In this document: positions 21,967-30,143 of the stretch, one piece after another
Layout: every line of letters begins with the position of its first letter
How positions within the stretch are numbered: the stretch's first letter is position 1
Assembly: GCA_964426075.1 (NCBI GenBank)
Contig: CAYROP010000011.1
Coordinates: 1 to 32,250 of the forward strand
Source of the DNA: CAYQLK01 sp964426075
GTDB lineage: Bacteria > Patescibacteriota > Microgenomatia > CAYQLK01
Reading direction: 5' to 3'
Length of the DNA: 32,250 nucleotides
Made by a program: the position numbers and the translations under genes
The notes under the pieces: model-generated
The model's input: the letters and a program-made list of their open reading frames with translations, nothing else
Database searches by the model: none
What the model was told of the DNA's origin: nothing

Positions 21967-23835
21967 ATGGTCACCCCTGAACATTATCTTTATCCTGAAC
22001 GTACTTCGCTCTCTGTCGAGCGCCAAATCCATAGATTTCAAGAAACAGAAGCAATCGGACTAACTGAAAAAGATACCAAAGATCTACTCGACTGGGAGTC
22101 CCCCCTTGGGGACAAGTTAGAGACAGCCGTCAAACCAAGTAGTGGTAGTTTTGATTTTCCTGTCGACTATCTACTTACTAAGGAAGGCAAAGAAGCTTTG
22201 TGTGACATTTTCCCTTACACAGTCTTTGATATGGGTTTACTTTATTCAATAGAGACACCAGAGGATGCCAAAAAATTCATGTACCAATACAGTGCCTCAT
22301 TTTTTGTTCCAGAAAAGGATGTAGATCCTGAAGAAGACGAAGACGAAGAAGAAATGACAAAGTTTAATGTCAGGAACTTCAAACTTCGCAGGCAGGCATT
22401 TCGTGAGCGAGCCGAAAAATTTGTAACGGACAATTTTGTAGAACAATACCAAAATTATCTTAATGGACTGATCGCTTTTGGTGAAATTCACAATCCTGTA
22501 TTTATTACCATTACCGGCAGTGCCAAAAAAGGTTTAGCAAGGATTGGTGGACTTAAAGATCTAAGGGCTGAACTAAAAGAAATAGAGGCCAACTTAGCTT
22601 CCGAAGATTCTGATAGTCAAGAGTTAAAGGAAGCTAAAAAAATAGTTTTAAAAATGTACAGAACCAGAGTGAATGAATATTTGGCTGAAGGTTATATTCA
22701 TCGGTATGGCCTAAAAGCTAAGGCCGATATTTTAGGCGTCGAATCGTTGACGCCTGATGAGCAAGAGTTATTAGAACTTCTTCCGCCAATGTCTCTAAAA
22801 AATGTCGACCGCATCGACAAATTCCTTGAAGGTGTTGAGGGAGAAACAGTAGGTAGCAACTACTTACAAGTCTCATCTCAGTTAGTTGCCGAGGCAAAAC
22901 AAAAATTAGCTCAGTATGAAATAGCAAACATTCAGTCTTCTAGGAACGAAACGTTAATTAAAAAAGGCCTTGATCCAGAAAAAATTAACAACAATCCTAT
23001 CACTGCCGGTGAAATGAAAGAGTGGTTCGTTGAAATGCTCGTAGCACATGATATTCCGGTTGCTCCAGAAGGTGCCAAAAATTCCAAGCAAGGCTGGAGA
23101 CTTAATATTGAAGAGGGAAGGAAAACAATCTCAATTACTGGTAATGTCAAAAAAGTAAACATTCCCGCTTCCTTTTCTCGCCCTGTTTACAATGCGCTCC
23201 CTGTAGCCAGACATGAAACAGGTCACGTTCTTCAGCATGAAAACAGGCGCACTATTCCTCTCAAACTCTTTGCCAAAAGGGGAGCTGACAGGGGATCCGT
23301 TTTTACAGAAGCTGGAGGTAAATTCCTCGAAACCGATCTTGAGCAAGAAGTTTTCGGCCTTCCACCTCAGGAAGCTTTTAATTTAGGCTATGTTTTTGCA
23401 ATTGACGCTCGTTTAAAGGGTGGAAGTTTTAGAGACTGTTTTCAAGCATTTCTTGAGCCACAGTTAAGACTGCTTGATGCAAGGCAAATCAGCTCACCTT
23501 TACCTCCTGATAGTGTCGAAAAAGAACGAGCCCGTTTAGTTCGTGAATCTTTTAATCGAACTTTAAGAAATTTCCGCAACTCTTTTGCTTTGGAACAGAA
23601 TGTTCCTTACATCGGCGAAAGCCGCGCAACTGTTTATTTAGAACAGCTACTTCTAGTGCAAAATCTCCAGAAAATCGGTCATCTCGATCTGGCTTTTATT
23701 GCCAGAACTAACTTTATTACTCTGACCTACCTTAAACAGTTAGGTTTTCTTGATGAATCTCAGCTTATTTCAGAAGTTAATGTTGCTAGAGATGTTATTT
23801 GGCCGAGAATCAAAGATAGATTTGTTCTTAAATAA
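21967..23835 (+). CDS. DUF1704/MATCAP-like zinc metallopeptidase
   Basis: 622 residues, no signal peptide. The core motif VARHETGHVLQHE contains HExxH with H416, E417 and H420, followed at a distance by FTEAGGKFLE, whose Glu may complete the site. The arrangement recalls the DUF1704 family (bacterial QEGLA-motif proteins and eukaryotic tyrosine carboxypeptidases MATCAP), where ARHE-type motifs precede an Asn/Arg-rich stretch. The N-terminal 300 residues are helical and charged, with an acidic run DPEEDEDEEEM near 120. Activity and substrate in bacteria are not established to my knowledge. It is separated from alaS by 45 bases holding a promoter-like box, so it may be transcribed alone. The family assignment is by motif only; another gluzincin family is possible. 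Confidence 0.55.
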   Translation: MVTPEHYLYPERTSLSVERQIHRFQETEAIGLTEKDTKDLLDWESPLGDKLETAVKPSSGSFDFPVDYLLTKEGKEALCDIFPYTVFDMGLLYSIETPEDAKKFMYQYSASFFVPEKDVDPEEDEDEEEMTKFNVRNFKLRRQAFRERAEKFVTDNFVEQYQNYLNGLIAFGEIHNPVFITITGSAKKGLARIGGLKDLRAELKEIEANLASEDSDSQELKEAKKIVLKMYRTRVNEYLAEGYIHRYGLKAKADILGVESLTPDEQELLELLPPMSLKNVDRIDKFLEGVEGETVGSNYLQVSSQLVAEAKQKLAQYEIANIQSSRNETLIKKGLDPEKINNNPITAGEMKEWFVEMLVAHDIPVAPEGAKNSKQGWRLNIEEGRKTISITGNVKKVNIPASFSRPVYNALPVARHETGHVLQHENRRTIPLKLFAKRGADRGSVFTEAGGKFLETDLEQEVFGLPPQEAFNLGYVFAIDARLKGGSFRDCFQAFLEPQLRLLDARQISSPLPPDSVEKERARLVRESFNRTLRNFRNSFALEQNVPYIGESRATVYLEQLLLVQNLQKIGHLDLAFIARTNFITLTYLKQLGFLDESQLISEVNVARDVIWPRIKDRFVLK

Positions 23836-23866
23836 GGCCAAGTCTAGAAAATCTCAAAGCTACGTA

Positions 23867-23872
23867 TATAAT
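23867..23872 (+). promoter_or_regulatory. TATAAT -10 box 8 bases before alaS, leaderless start
   Basis: A perfect TATAAT ends 8 bases before the alaS ATG. The usual 6-8 base distance from -10 to transcription start would place +1 on or next to the ATG, giving a leaderless mRNA. No Shine-Dalgarno sequence is present, which agrees with this. Confidence 0.55.
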
Positions 23873-23880
23873 ATTGCCAA

Positions 23881-25662
23881 ATGAAATCACAAGAATTAAG
23901 AAAATCCTTCCTGGATTTTTTCAAAGATAAAAACCACGAAATAATTAACTCAGCCCCCTTAGTACCTGAACACGACCCAACTGTGCTATTTACAACCGCT
24001 GGAATGCACCCACTCGTACCTTTTTTCTTAGGTGAAAATCATCCTGCCGGCAAAAGACTTGTTAATGTCCAAAGGTGCCTAAGAACTGATGATATCGACG
24101 AGGTTGGTGATGAAACGCACTGTACTTTTTTTGAAATGCTTGGCAACTGGTCACTTGGTGATTATTGGAAAAAAGAATCAATCGAGTGGTCTTTTGAATT
24201 TTTAACAAAAAACCTAAACATTCCCATCTCACACCTAGCTGTCACAATTTTTGCCGGCGATAAGGACGCTCCAGAAGACACTGAATCAAAAGAAATTTGG
24301 GCAAACTTAGGCATACCAAAAAACCGCATTGAATCACTTGGTAAAAAAGACAATTGGTGGGGGCCAGCTGGTACGACAGGTCCTTGTGGACCAGATACGG
24401 AAATATTTTTCTGGACAGGGCAAGGCAACCCAGTCGGCAAGCCGTCAGAGAGTAATAAATGGGTCGAAATCTGGAATAACGTGTTTATGCAGTACGAAAA
24501 AACCAGTGACGGATCATACCTTCCACTTAAACAAAAAAGTGTTGATACAGGAATGGGTCTTGAACGAATGTTAGCTGTTCTAAATAAAAAAGATAATATT
24601 TATAAGACTGATGTTTTTGAGTCAATCTTCCAAATAATTGCCAATAACAGCGACATTAAAGAAGATATTTCCAGTAACAAAAATGCCAGAATCATTGCTG
24701 ATCACATAAGAGCTGCTTCGGTATTAGCTTTTGATGGAGTCTATCCTTCCAACAAAGAGAGAGGGTATATTGCTCGCAGACTAATTAGACGTGCTGTTCG
24801 TGCAGGTCGCGAGATTAATTTCTCCACACCCGAAAACTTTGCTCTACTTGTTAATGAAGTCGCCAGCTTATTAACTACCCACTATAAATTTTCAAAACAA
24901 GCTATATCAGAGGCACCAGATATTATTCAAACCGAAGTAAAAAAATTCCTTAACACCATATCTGATGGGCTTAAGTTTCTAGAAAAAAGAATAAATAAAG
25001 AGCAAGGTTTACTATCGGGAGATTTACCAGAAATTGCCAAGCTTACTTTTTTTATGTTCGAAACTTACGGTTTCCCAATTGAAGTTACATATGAAGAACT
25101 TCAAAAGCAAAAGTCCGATTTGGACATCAAAAATATTGATGTTCTTGTTCAGGAGTTATTCAAGGCACATCAGGAAAAATCCAGAACAGTTAACGCAGGG
25201 CAATTTAAAGGCGGCCTGGCTGATCATTCCGACAACTCTCGTAAACTTCATACCGCAACCCACTTACTTCATCAAGCCGTTCGCACAGTACTTGGTAATA
25301 ATGCAGTACAAAAAGGCTCAAATATTACTCCCGAAAGATTAAGATTTGATTTTGTTCATACCAAACAAGTTACACCCGAAGAACTTAAACAGATTGAAGA
25401 TTTAGTTAATGAGCAAATAAAAAAAGATCTTAAAGTTGAGATGAATATTATGCCCAAAGAAGAGGCCAAAAAATCCGGTGCAATTGGGGTGTTTAATGAT
25501 CAATATGGTGAAATGGTCAAAGTTTACTCAATGGGGGATTTTTCTAAAGAATTTTGTGGTGGTCCACACGCTGACTCCACTGGACAGCTCAAAAGTTTCA
25601 AGATCGAGAAAGAAAAATCAGCCTCCGCGGGCGTTCGTCGCATCTACGCAACTATTTCCTAA
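23881..25662 (+). CDS. alaS: Alanyl-tRNA synthetase, short form without C-Ala domain
   Basis: 593 residues against about 870-880 in most bacteria. It charges tRNA-Ala with alanine in the cytoplasm. The N-terminal class II catalytic core is clear (VPEHDPTVLFTTAGMHPLVPFFLG, RCLRTDDIDEVGD, and GMGLERML for motif 3). The tRNA-recognition region (GYIARRLIRRAVRAG) follows. The editing domain has both zinc/His-Cys elements: HTATH (H457, H461) and CGGPH (C559, H563). The protein ends about 30 residues later, so the C-terminal DHHA1/C-Ala domain is absent. Such short forms are known from reduced genomes and CPR bacteria. Editing of mischarged Ser/Gly should remain. The upstream -10 box suggests leaderless expression. 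Confidence 0.95.
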   Translation: MKSQELRKSFLDFFKDKNHEIINSAPLVPEHDPTVLFTTAGMHPLVPFFLGENHPAGKRLVNVQRCLRTDDIDEVGDETHCTFFEMLGNWSLGDYWKKESIEWSFEFLTKNLNIPISHLAVTIFAGDKDAPEDTESKEIWANLGIPKNRIESLGKKDNWWGPAGTTGPCGPDTEIFFWTGQGNPVGKPSESNKWVEIWNNVFMQYEKTSDGSYLPLKQKSVDTGMGLERMLAVLNKKDNIYKTDVFESIFQIIANNSDIKEDISSNKNARIIADHIRAASVLAFDGVYPSNKERGYIARRLIRRAVRAGREINFSTPENFALLVNEVASLLTTHYKFSKQAISEAPDIIQTEVKKFLNTISDGLKFLEKRINKEQGLLSGDLPEIAKLTFFMFETYGFPIEVTYEELQKQKSDLDIKNIDVLVQELFKAHQEKSRTVNAGQFKGGLADHSDNSRKLHTATHLLHQAVRTVLGNNAVQKGSNITPERLRFDFVHTKQVTPEELKQIEDLVNEQIKKDLKVEMNIMPKEEAKKSGAIGVFNDQYGEMVKVYSMGDFSKEFCGGPHADSTGQLKSFKIEKEKSASAGVRRIYATIS

Positions 25663-25718
25663 AACTTTTCACATAAGGATTAATCTGTTAAAATTCACTT
25701 AATCAAAAACTGCCCAAA

Positions 25719-26390
25719 ATGGATCCAAACAACCCCAATTCCAATTCATCAACACCAACAACTCCTCCTGTAGATCCGACAGGATCACAACCTCCAGTGC
25801 AAACACCACAACCAGCTCCAGTTAGTCCTGTTCCCAATCCTGCTTCCGCACCTGAACCAGTCCCTAACTATACAAGCCCAACCTCAACTGGCCAGTTTGG
25901 TTCGTATCCTCCAACTAATGCAACACCCCCTGATTCATTTGGATCAGCCGCTTCGCCTTACACCCCGTCAACTCCTGTTGGTGCCACACCGGCTCAACCA
26001 ATAAGTAATGCATTTCCATCAAGTCCTTCAGCGATTCCAGAAGTTGCAACGACAAATATCGAATCCTCAAAAGGCAAGAAACTTTGGATGATCCTAATTC
26101 CTGTAATTATTTTGATTATTGGTGGTGGGGGAGCCGCAGCCTACTTTGTATTCTCCGACAAGCCTCAAGCCAACAAAGTTAGTCCAGACTACACAATCAC
26201 ACCAAAAGAAGTTTCTGAAACCCCTGCAGAAGAAAATTCAACTCCTGTCGAAAGTGGTTTTACTGATACTGAAACACAACAACTGCCAACTATCGATACT
26301 ACTGTGCCAGCCGATCAAACTCTACCTAACGAGAGCGCGGTTCAAGAAACCGCACCTGTTGATGTTGATCAGACTATTCCGGCACAATAA
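25719..26390 (+). CDS. Pro/Thr-rich single-pass membrane protein, unknown
   Basis: 223 residues in three parts: a low-complexity Pro/Ser/Thr-rich cytoplasmic-type region (1-115), one membrane helix (about 122-148, LWMILIPVIILIIGGGG), and an acidic Thr/Pro/Glu-rich tail. There are no Cys residues and no recognisable domain. Proteins of this layout are frequent in CPR genomes next to envelope genes, but their role is unknown. A TAAAAT box at 25689-25694, 24 bases before the ATG, could be a -10. The gap to the next gene is 89 bases. Confidence 0.6.
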   Translation: MDPNNPNSNSSTPTTPPVDPTGSQPPVQTPQPAPVSPVPNPASAPEPVPNYTSPTSTGQFGSYPPTNATPPDSFGSAASPYTPSTPVGATPAQPISNAFPSSPSAIPEVATTNIESSKGKKLWMILIPVIILIIGGGGAAAYFVFSDKPQANKVSPDYTITPKEVSETPAEENSTPVESGFTDTETQQLPTIDTTVPADQTLPNESAVQETAPVDVDQTIPAQ

Positions 26391-26447
26391 AAATACTTTT
26401 TAGCTAATTTTGTAATTGCAGATTAGATTTTAATTCCCTTCTGGTCA

Positions 26448-26453
26448 TATAAT
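26448..26453 (+). promoter_or_regulatory. TATAAT -10 box before the PilM-like fusion gene
   Basis: A perfect TATAAT lies 26 bases before the ATG at 26480, which predicts a leader of about 20 nt without a Shine-Dalgarno sequence. No -35 match is seen. Confidence 0.4.
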
Positions 26454-26479
26454 AACTTCAATAACTGCCAATTTTTATC

Positions 26480-28738
26480 ATGTTTTCTAAAATTAAACTT
26501 TTCGATAGACATACAGGTAACAAAAACACATCACACTACTATTTATCCGTCGTAATTTCACTCTCAAGTATTGAAACAGCAGTTTGGGAGATGATCAGTG
26601 AAGCCGGTGGTGGATACAATATTATTGGTCATTCTCACAAAGAACTTACCGATCAAGACCAGATCGAGCGTCTGATCACGGAATCAATTGACGAATCAGG
26701 TAAAGCCGCAGGGGTTGATTTTGAAGATGCAGTTTTCGGATTGCCTAACTCTTGGATTGATAAAGAAGAAATATTACCTTCACACGAACATTTGGTTGAC
26801 AAATTATGCAAAGATTTAGAGATTGAGCCAATTGCTTTTGTGCCAATCGATAGTGCAGTTTCTTACTTTCTCGCATCCAAACTCGGAGGACCAATCACGG
26901 CCAATCTAGTTGAAGTAGGACATTCCAAAGTTTCGGTATCTGTTATTAATTCCGGTACTGTCAAATATTCTCAAGATCTCAAAAAAACTGGAGACATCCC
27001 TCAGTCAGTTTTTGATCTTTTTAACAACTCCAAGTCTGAAAACCTTCCCGCACGATTTATTATTTTTGGTGCCAGCAGTCAGGATGAGTTAGCAGAAATC
27101 GAAAACGAATTCAATAATTTTAACTGGCTACAAAAAACAGAAGATTACACTGCCTTTTTACATATCCCTAAAGTAACTGCCGTTACTGATTTTTCCTTAG
27201 CTGAAGCAGTTGCAATGTCAACTGCTAGTGATTTTGCCTCGCAGGACGAATTTTTACACGCCTCACAGAATGTTGAAAAAGCCACAAATGGAGAAGTAAT
27301 CGACGCTTCGCCTTTGCCTGACGAACCGCAGGTTGTTACACCATTTCCTGAAGAAGAGCCAGAAGAAAATAGTTTTGGTTTTGTTCAAGGTGAAGATATT
27401 GCACAGCTAAATGAAGCCTCAGTTGAGGAAAAACCAACTGTTAAAGAAATCACTGCCGAACCAGAATCCGTTTTTCCACAACACGAAACATTCACTGGTC
27501 ACGACACTCGCGCCGTCACTAACCAGCCTCCATCTCACAGGGTAAAAGGCAAACCCAGAGTCAGTTTTAATATTCTTGCCCCACTACTAGCTATCAAACC
27601 AATAAAAAAACACAAAACTGTTTTTTATTCAGTACTAGCTAGCCTTGTATTAATTGGACTTGCAGTTATTTACTTGGTCGTACCAACCGCGGAAATAAAT
27701 ATTAAAGTTAAAACTCAGGATTTTGATCAAAGGTTCGTAATTACTGCCACAACCGAAGCTACATCAGCCAGTGTCGATACTCGAACCATTCCAGCCAAAG
27801 CAGTCAGTATTGAAGAGTCTGGTAACGACCGTACAGTCGCTTCAGGCACGAAAACCGTCGGAGAAAGAGCCAAAGGTGCCGTAACTGTCTACAACAAAAC
27901 CGATTCTCTTCGTACCGTCCCAAAAGGTTCGGTTATGACCACAGGTGGTTTATCATTTACACTTGATAATGATGTTGTAGTCGCATCACAATCAGCCGGT
28001 ATTGAAGGTTCAACTTATGGTAAAGCTGACGGAAATGTCACCGCTTCTGCTTTTGGAACAGATAGTAATATTGCCGCCGAAAAAGATCTTAAATTTTCCA
28101 ATTTTGATGTAAATATTTTATCTGCTCGCAGTAAAAACGCTTTTTCTGGAGGATCCTCAAGACAGATTACGGTTTTTAGTGAAGATGATGCCAAAAGGGT
28201 CAAATCTCAGCTTTCTGCCAAACTACTTGATTCAGCTGTTGATAAGATCCAAAAAGAAAACCCATCAACACAAATATTAAAAAGCGCCATTACCACCAAG
28301 ATTATTTCTGAAAAATACGATGCCGCCGTTGGAGACGAAACAAGCTCAGTTGGTTACGATCAAAAGGCTTCATTTAGTTCTCTGATTTACTCATCCGACG
28401 ATATTAATAATATTAGTTATGACTTAATATTAAAGTCTGTTCCACAAGGCTATTCAGTCCGCAAAGAGGATATAAAAATCAACCCAACCGTCAAAAACTC
28501 TACTGCAGGCAAGCTCGAGATTGAACTTAATCTCTCGACTAAGGTTTTCGCAACCGTTGATACTAACGAAATAAGTTCTAAGATAAAAGGCAAAAGTGCT
28601 AACGCTGTCGGCGACTACATTCGTTCTTTCCCCAATGTGACTAGTTTTGAGTTCAATCTCATTCCTCCATTGCCGGACTTTATTAAAACAGCTCCCGCAA
28701 ACCCCAAACAAATTAAAATAAACGTCCTCCCTGAATAA
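26480..28738 (+). CDS. PilM/FtsA-like domain fused to membrane anchor and baseplate-J-like domain
   Basis: 752 residues. The N-terminal part (about 1-215) has an actin-fold feel (YLSVVISLSSIETAVWEM, FGLPNSW, PIDSAVSYFLASKLGG, ANLVEVGHSKVSVSVINSG), like PilM/FtsA-type proteins, but the ATP-binding loops are poor, so it may not bind nucleotide. A long acidic linker (about 240-345) leads to one membrane helix (about 380-401). The external part (about 402-752) is beta-rich with VTVYNKT, VPKGSVM and FTLDNDVVV elements that resemble baseplate J/gp47-like proteins. A protein joining a cytoplasmic actin-like domain to an external structural domain suggests a role in a pilus, secretion or envelope machine. 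The assignment is tentative. Confidence 0.55.
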   Translation: MFSKIKLFDRHTGNKNTSHYYLSVVISLSSIETAVWEMISEAGGGYNIIGHSHKELTDQDQIERLITESIDESGKAAGVDFEDAVFGLPNSWIDKEEILPSHEHLVDKLCKDLEIEPIAFVPIDSAVSYFLASKLGGPITANLVEVGHSKVSVSVINSGTVKYSQDLKKTGDIPQSVFDLFNNSKSENLPARFIIFGASSQDELAEIENEFNNFNWLQKTEDYTAFLHIPKVTAVTDFSLAEAVAMSTASDFASQDEFLHASQNVEKATNGEVIDASPLPDEPQVVTPFPEEEPEENSFGFVQGEDIAQLNEASVEEKPTVKEITAEPESVFPQHETFTGHDTRAVTNQPPSHRVKGKPRVSFNILAPLLAIKPIKKHKTVFYSVLASLVLIGLAVIYLVVPTAEINIKVKTQDFDQRFVITATTEATSASVDTRTIPAKAVSIEESGNDRTVASGTKTVGERAKGAVTVYNKTDSLRTVPKGSVMTTGGLSFTLDNDVVVASQSAGIEGSTYGKADGNVTASAFGTDSNIAAEKDLKFSNFDVNILSARSKNAFSGGSSRQITVFSEDDAKRVKSQLSAKLLDSAVDKIQKENPSTQILKSAITTKIISEKYDAAVGDETSSVGYDQKASFSSLIYSSDDINNISYDLILKSVPQGYSVRKEDIKINPTVKNSTAGKLEIELNLSTKVFATVDTNEISSKIKGKSANAVGDYIRSFPNVTSFEFNLIPPLPDFIKTAPANPKQIKINVLPE

Positions 28739-28740
28739 TT

Positions 28741-28773
28741 AACTAACCTAGTTAGTTTTAGTAACAAAGTTAC
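28741..28773 (+). terminator. Two adjacent weak hairpins after the PilM-like gene
   Basis: AACTAAC and GTTAGTT form a 7-bp stem with a CTA loop (28741-28757), followed by TT. GTAAC and GTTAC form a second short stem with an AAA loop (28761-28773). Both are AT-rich and lack a long U-tract, so this is at best a weak terminator between the fusion gene and the sortase. Confidence 0.3.
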
Positions 28774-28824
28774 AAACCTCCACAACTTTTTTGAAACTAA
28801 TTAAAGTAAAATACCTAAATTACT

Positions 28825-29568
28825 ATGACAATGTATCGATACGTTAAATCTCGCCCAAATCGCCACTCTAAGCTACCTAGTTTAATTATTGGCGGTTTTG
28901 CTTTAACTGTTGGTCTGGGAATAATTGCCTATGTTACTTTACCGTTTATTGGATTTTATGCCTCCAATCCTACTTCGGAAGTTGCGACTGCCTATCCGAT
29001 TCCTGTTGACGAAATAATTGCTGCTCACCCAGGTGTTCTTGGCGCCAGCAGTCAAACCACTACTCGTATTCCAGTGACTGTTGCGACCGATTCTGACGGA
29101 TTTTCTTATTTCAAAACAGACTTTACTCCGCACGAATCTCCCGTGGATAGTTTTGTAATAACTATCCCTAAGCTTGATATTTTTCAAGCCGAAGTCAAAG
29201 TTAATTCGACAGATTTTGACAAAGCAATTGGACATTTCCCTGGTACAGCCCTCCCAGGAGAAGTTGGTAATTCTTTTCTGACAGGGCATTCAGTTTTGCC
29301 TCAGTTTTTTAGCGAAAAAAACTACAAATCTATTTTTTCCAATCTACCAAAACTACGTTTTAACGACGAATTTGTAATCGAATACAATGGTCGAAAACAA
29401 ATCTACGCTGTCGAAAAAACCCGTATTGTCGAACCAGAAACGATCTCTGTACTCAATCCACCTGACGCATTTGGTAAGTACGTTACCCTAATGACTTGTG
29501 TTCCGCCAGGTCTTAACACTAAGCGACTTGTCATTACTGCTCGCCTCAAATCCGAGCAGTCAATTTAA
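28825..29568 (+). CDS. Sortase family transpeptidase
   Basis: 247 residues with an N-terminal anchor (about 18-42) and a C-terminal sortase domain. The catalytic triad is visible: H155 in FLTGHSV, C225 in TLMTC and R234 in NTKRLV. The TLxTC form and the lack of a C-terminal membrane segment fit a class D/E-like or CPR-type sortase. Sortases cut sorting signals of surface proteins and link them to the envelope or to pilins; no LPxTG protein is evident in this window, so the substrates lie elsewhere. A TAAAAT box 12 bases before the ATG would give a very short leader. The gene is preceded by weak hairpins and followed by a structured intergenic repeat. Confidence 0.9.
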   Translation: MTMYRYVKSRPNRHSKLPSLIIGGFALTVGLGIIAYVTLPFIGFYASNPTSEVATAYPIPVDEIIAAHPGVLGASSQTTTRIPVTVATDSDGFSYFKTDFTPHESPVDSFVITIPKLDIFQAEVKVNSTDFDKAIGHFPGTALPGEVGNSFLTGHSVLPQFFSEKNYKSIFSNLPKLRFNDEFVIEYNGRKQIYAVEKTRIVEPETISVLNPPDAFGKYVTLMTCVPPGLNTKRLVITARLKSEQSI

Positions 29569-29599
29569 TTTCCCCTTCTCTCCAAGTTTGCTTTGCGAA

Positions 29600-29685
29600 G
29601 CTCTGTTTTTGTTTAACTGGCATGGCATTTGTAAAACAAAAGAGCGAACAAAAAGTGAGAATCAATAATCGCGCCGGGATTTTTG
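29600..29685 (+). repeat. Structured intergenic repeat, copy 1
   Basis: This non-coding stretch between the sortase and ruvX holds a stem of GCTCTGTTTTTGTTT (29600-29614) with AAACAAAAGAGC (29634-29645), a loop containing GGCATGG, then GAGCGAACAAAAAGTGA and a small AATC/GATT hairpin followed by T residues. The same order recurs at 32167-32250. Stem bases change on both sides together between the copies, which argues for an RNA or hairpin structure. The rest of the 191-base gap shows nothing else except the ruvX -10 box and a short TTTCTT/AAGAAA hairpin. Confidence 0.6.
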
Positions 29686-29745
29686 ATGTGCTAAATAAAA
29701 CAATTAAAAAACACTGTTTCTTAAAAAGAAAAAAATAAAATGCAG

Positions 29746-29751
29746 TAAAAT
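29746..29751 (+). promoter_or_regulatory. TAAAAT -10-like box 8 bases before ruvX, leaderless start
   Basis: TAAAAT ends 8 bases before the ruvX ATG, the same spacing as at alaS. This would place the transcription start at the ATG. No Shine-Dalgarno sequence is present. It would drive ruvX, mltG and the capA-like gene. Confidence 0.45.
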
Positions 29752-29759
29752 ACCATTTA

Positions 29760-30143
29760 ATGAATTACCTTGGCATCGATTATGGCACCAAAAAAGTCGG
29801 CATCGCTTACTCAGAAGGGATAATTGCAGGACCACTTAAGACAATCGGTTATAAAAATCTCGATAGTCTTGCTGATCAAATCGAAGAGATCTCCAAAACA
29901 AAAAACATTCAGACAATTATTGTCGGCTATCCAGAAGGGGTGAATAGGGAACAGGTTGATGGATTAATAAAAAGACTTCAATCAAAAAATCTAAGTATCG
30001 AAACAGTTGATGAAACATTAACGACTTGGCAAGTCTATCAAGATGCAACTCGTGCTAATATAAGAGCTGATAAAGTTCGCAAAACAGTCGACCAACAAGC
30101 GGCTGTCAATATTCTACAGATTTACTTAGATGGAAAGAGCTAA
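29760..30143 (+). CDS. ruvX: RuvX/YqgF family RNase H-like protein
   Basis: 127 residues, close to the usual family length. The RNase H-fold start MNYLGIDYGTKKVGIAYSEG holds the conserved Asp6 and the GTKxxGxA loop. The central IIVGYPEGVNRE and VDETLTTWQ segments match the family's second and third acidic positions, and the end KTVDQQAAVNILQIYLD is typical, with the D of DQxAA. In other bacteria the protein acts in 16S rRNA 5' end processing and possibly Holliday junction resolution in the cytoplasm. It overlaps mltG by 14 bases, a common ruvX-mltG neighbourhood. Confidence 0.93.
   Translation: MNYLGIDYGTKKVGIAYSEGIIAGPLKTIGYKNLDSLADQIEEISKTKNIQTIIVGYPEGVNREQVDGLIKRLQSKNLSIETVDETLTTWQVYQDATRANIRADKVRKTVDQQAAVNILQIYLDGKS

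Noticed and set aside
28741..28773. Confident terminator after the PilM-like gene
   Set aside because: The stems are short and AT-rich and lack a U-tract; kept only as a low-confidence feature.
29622..29738. A 38-codon frame starting at the ATG inside structured repeat copy 1
   Set aside because: The second copy has a 2-base length difference just after the ATG and stops after 12 codons, so no peptide is conserved.
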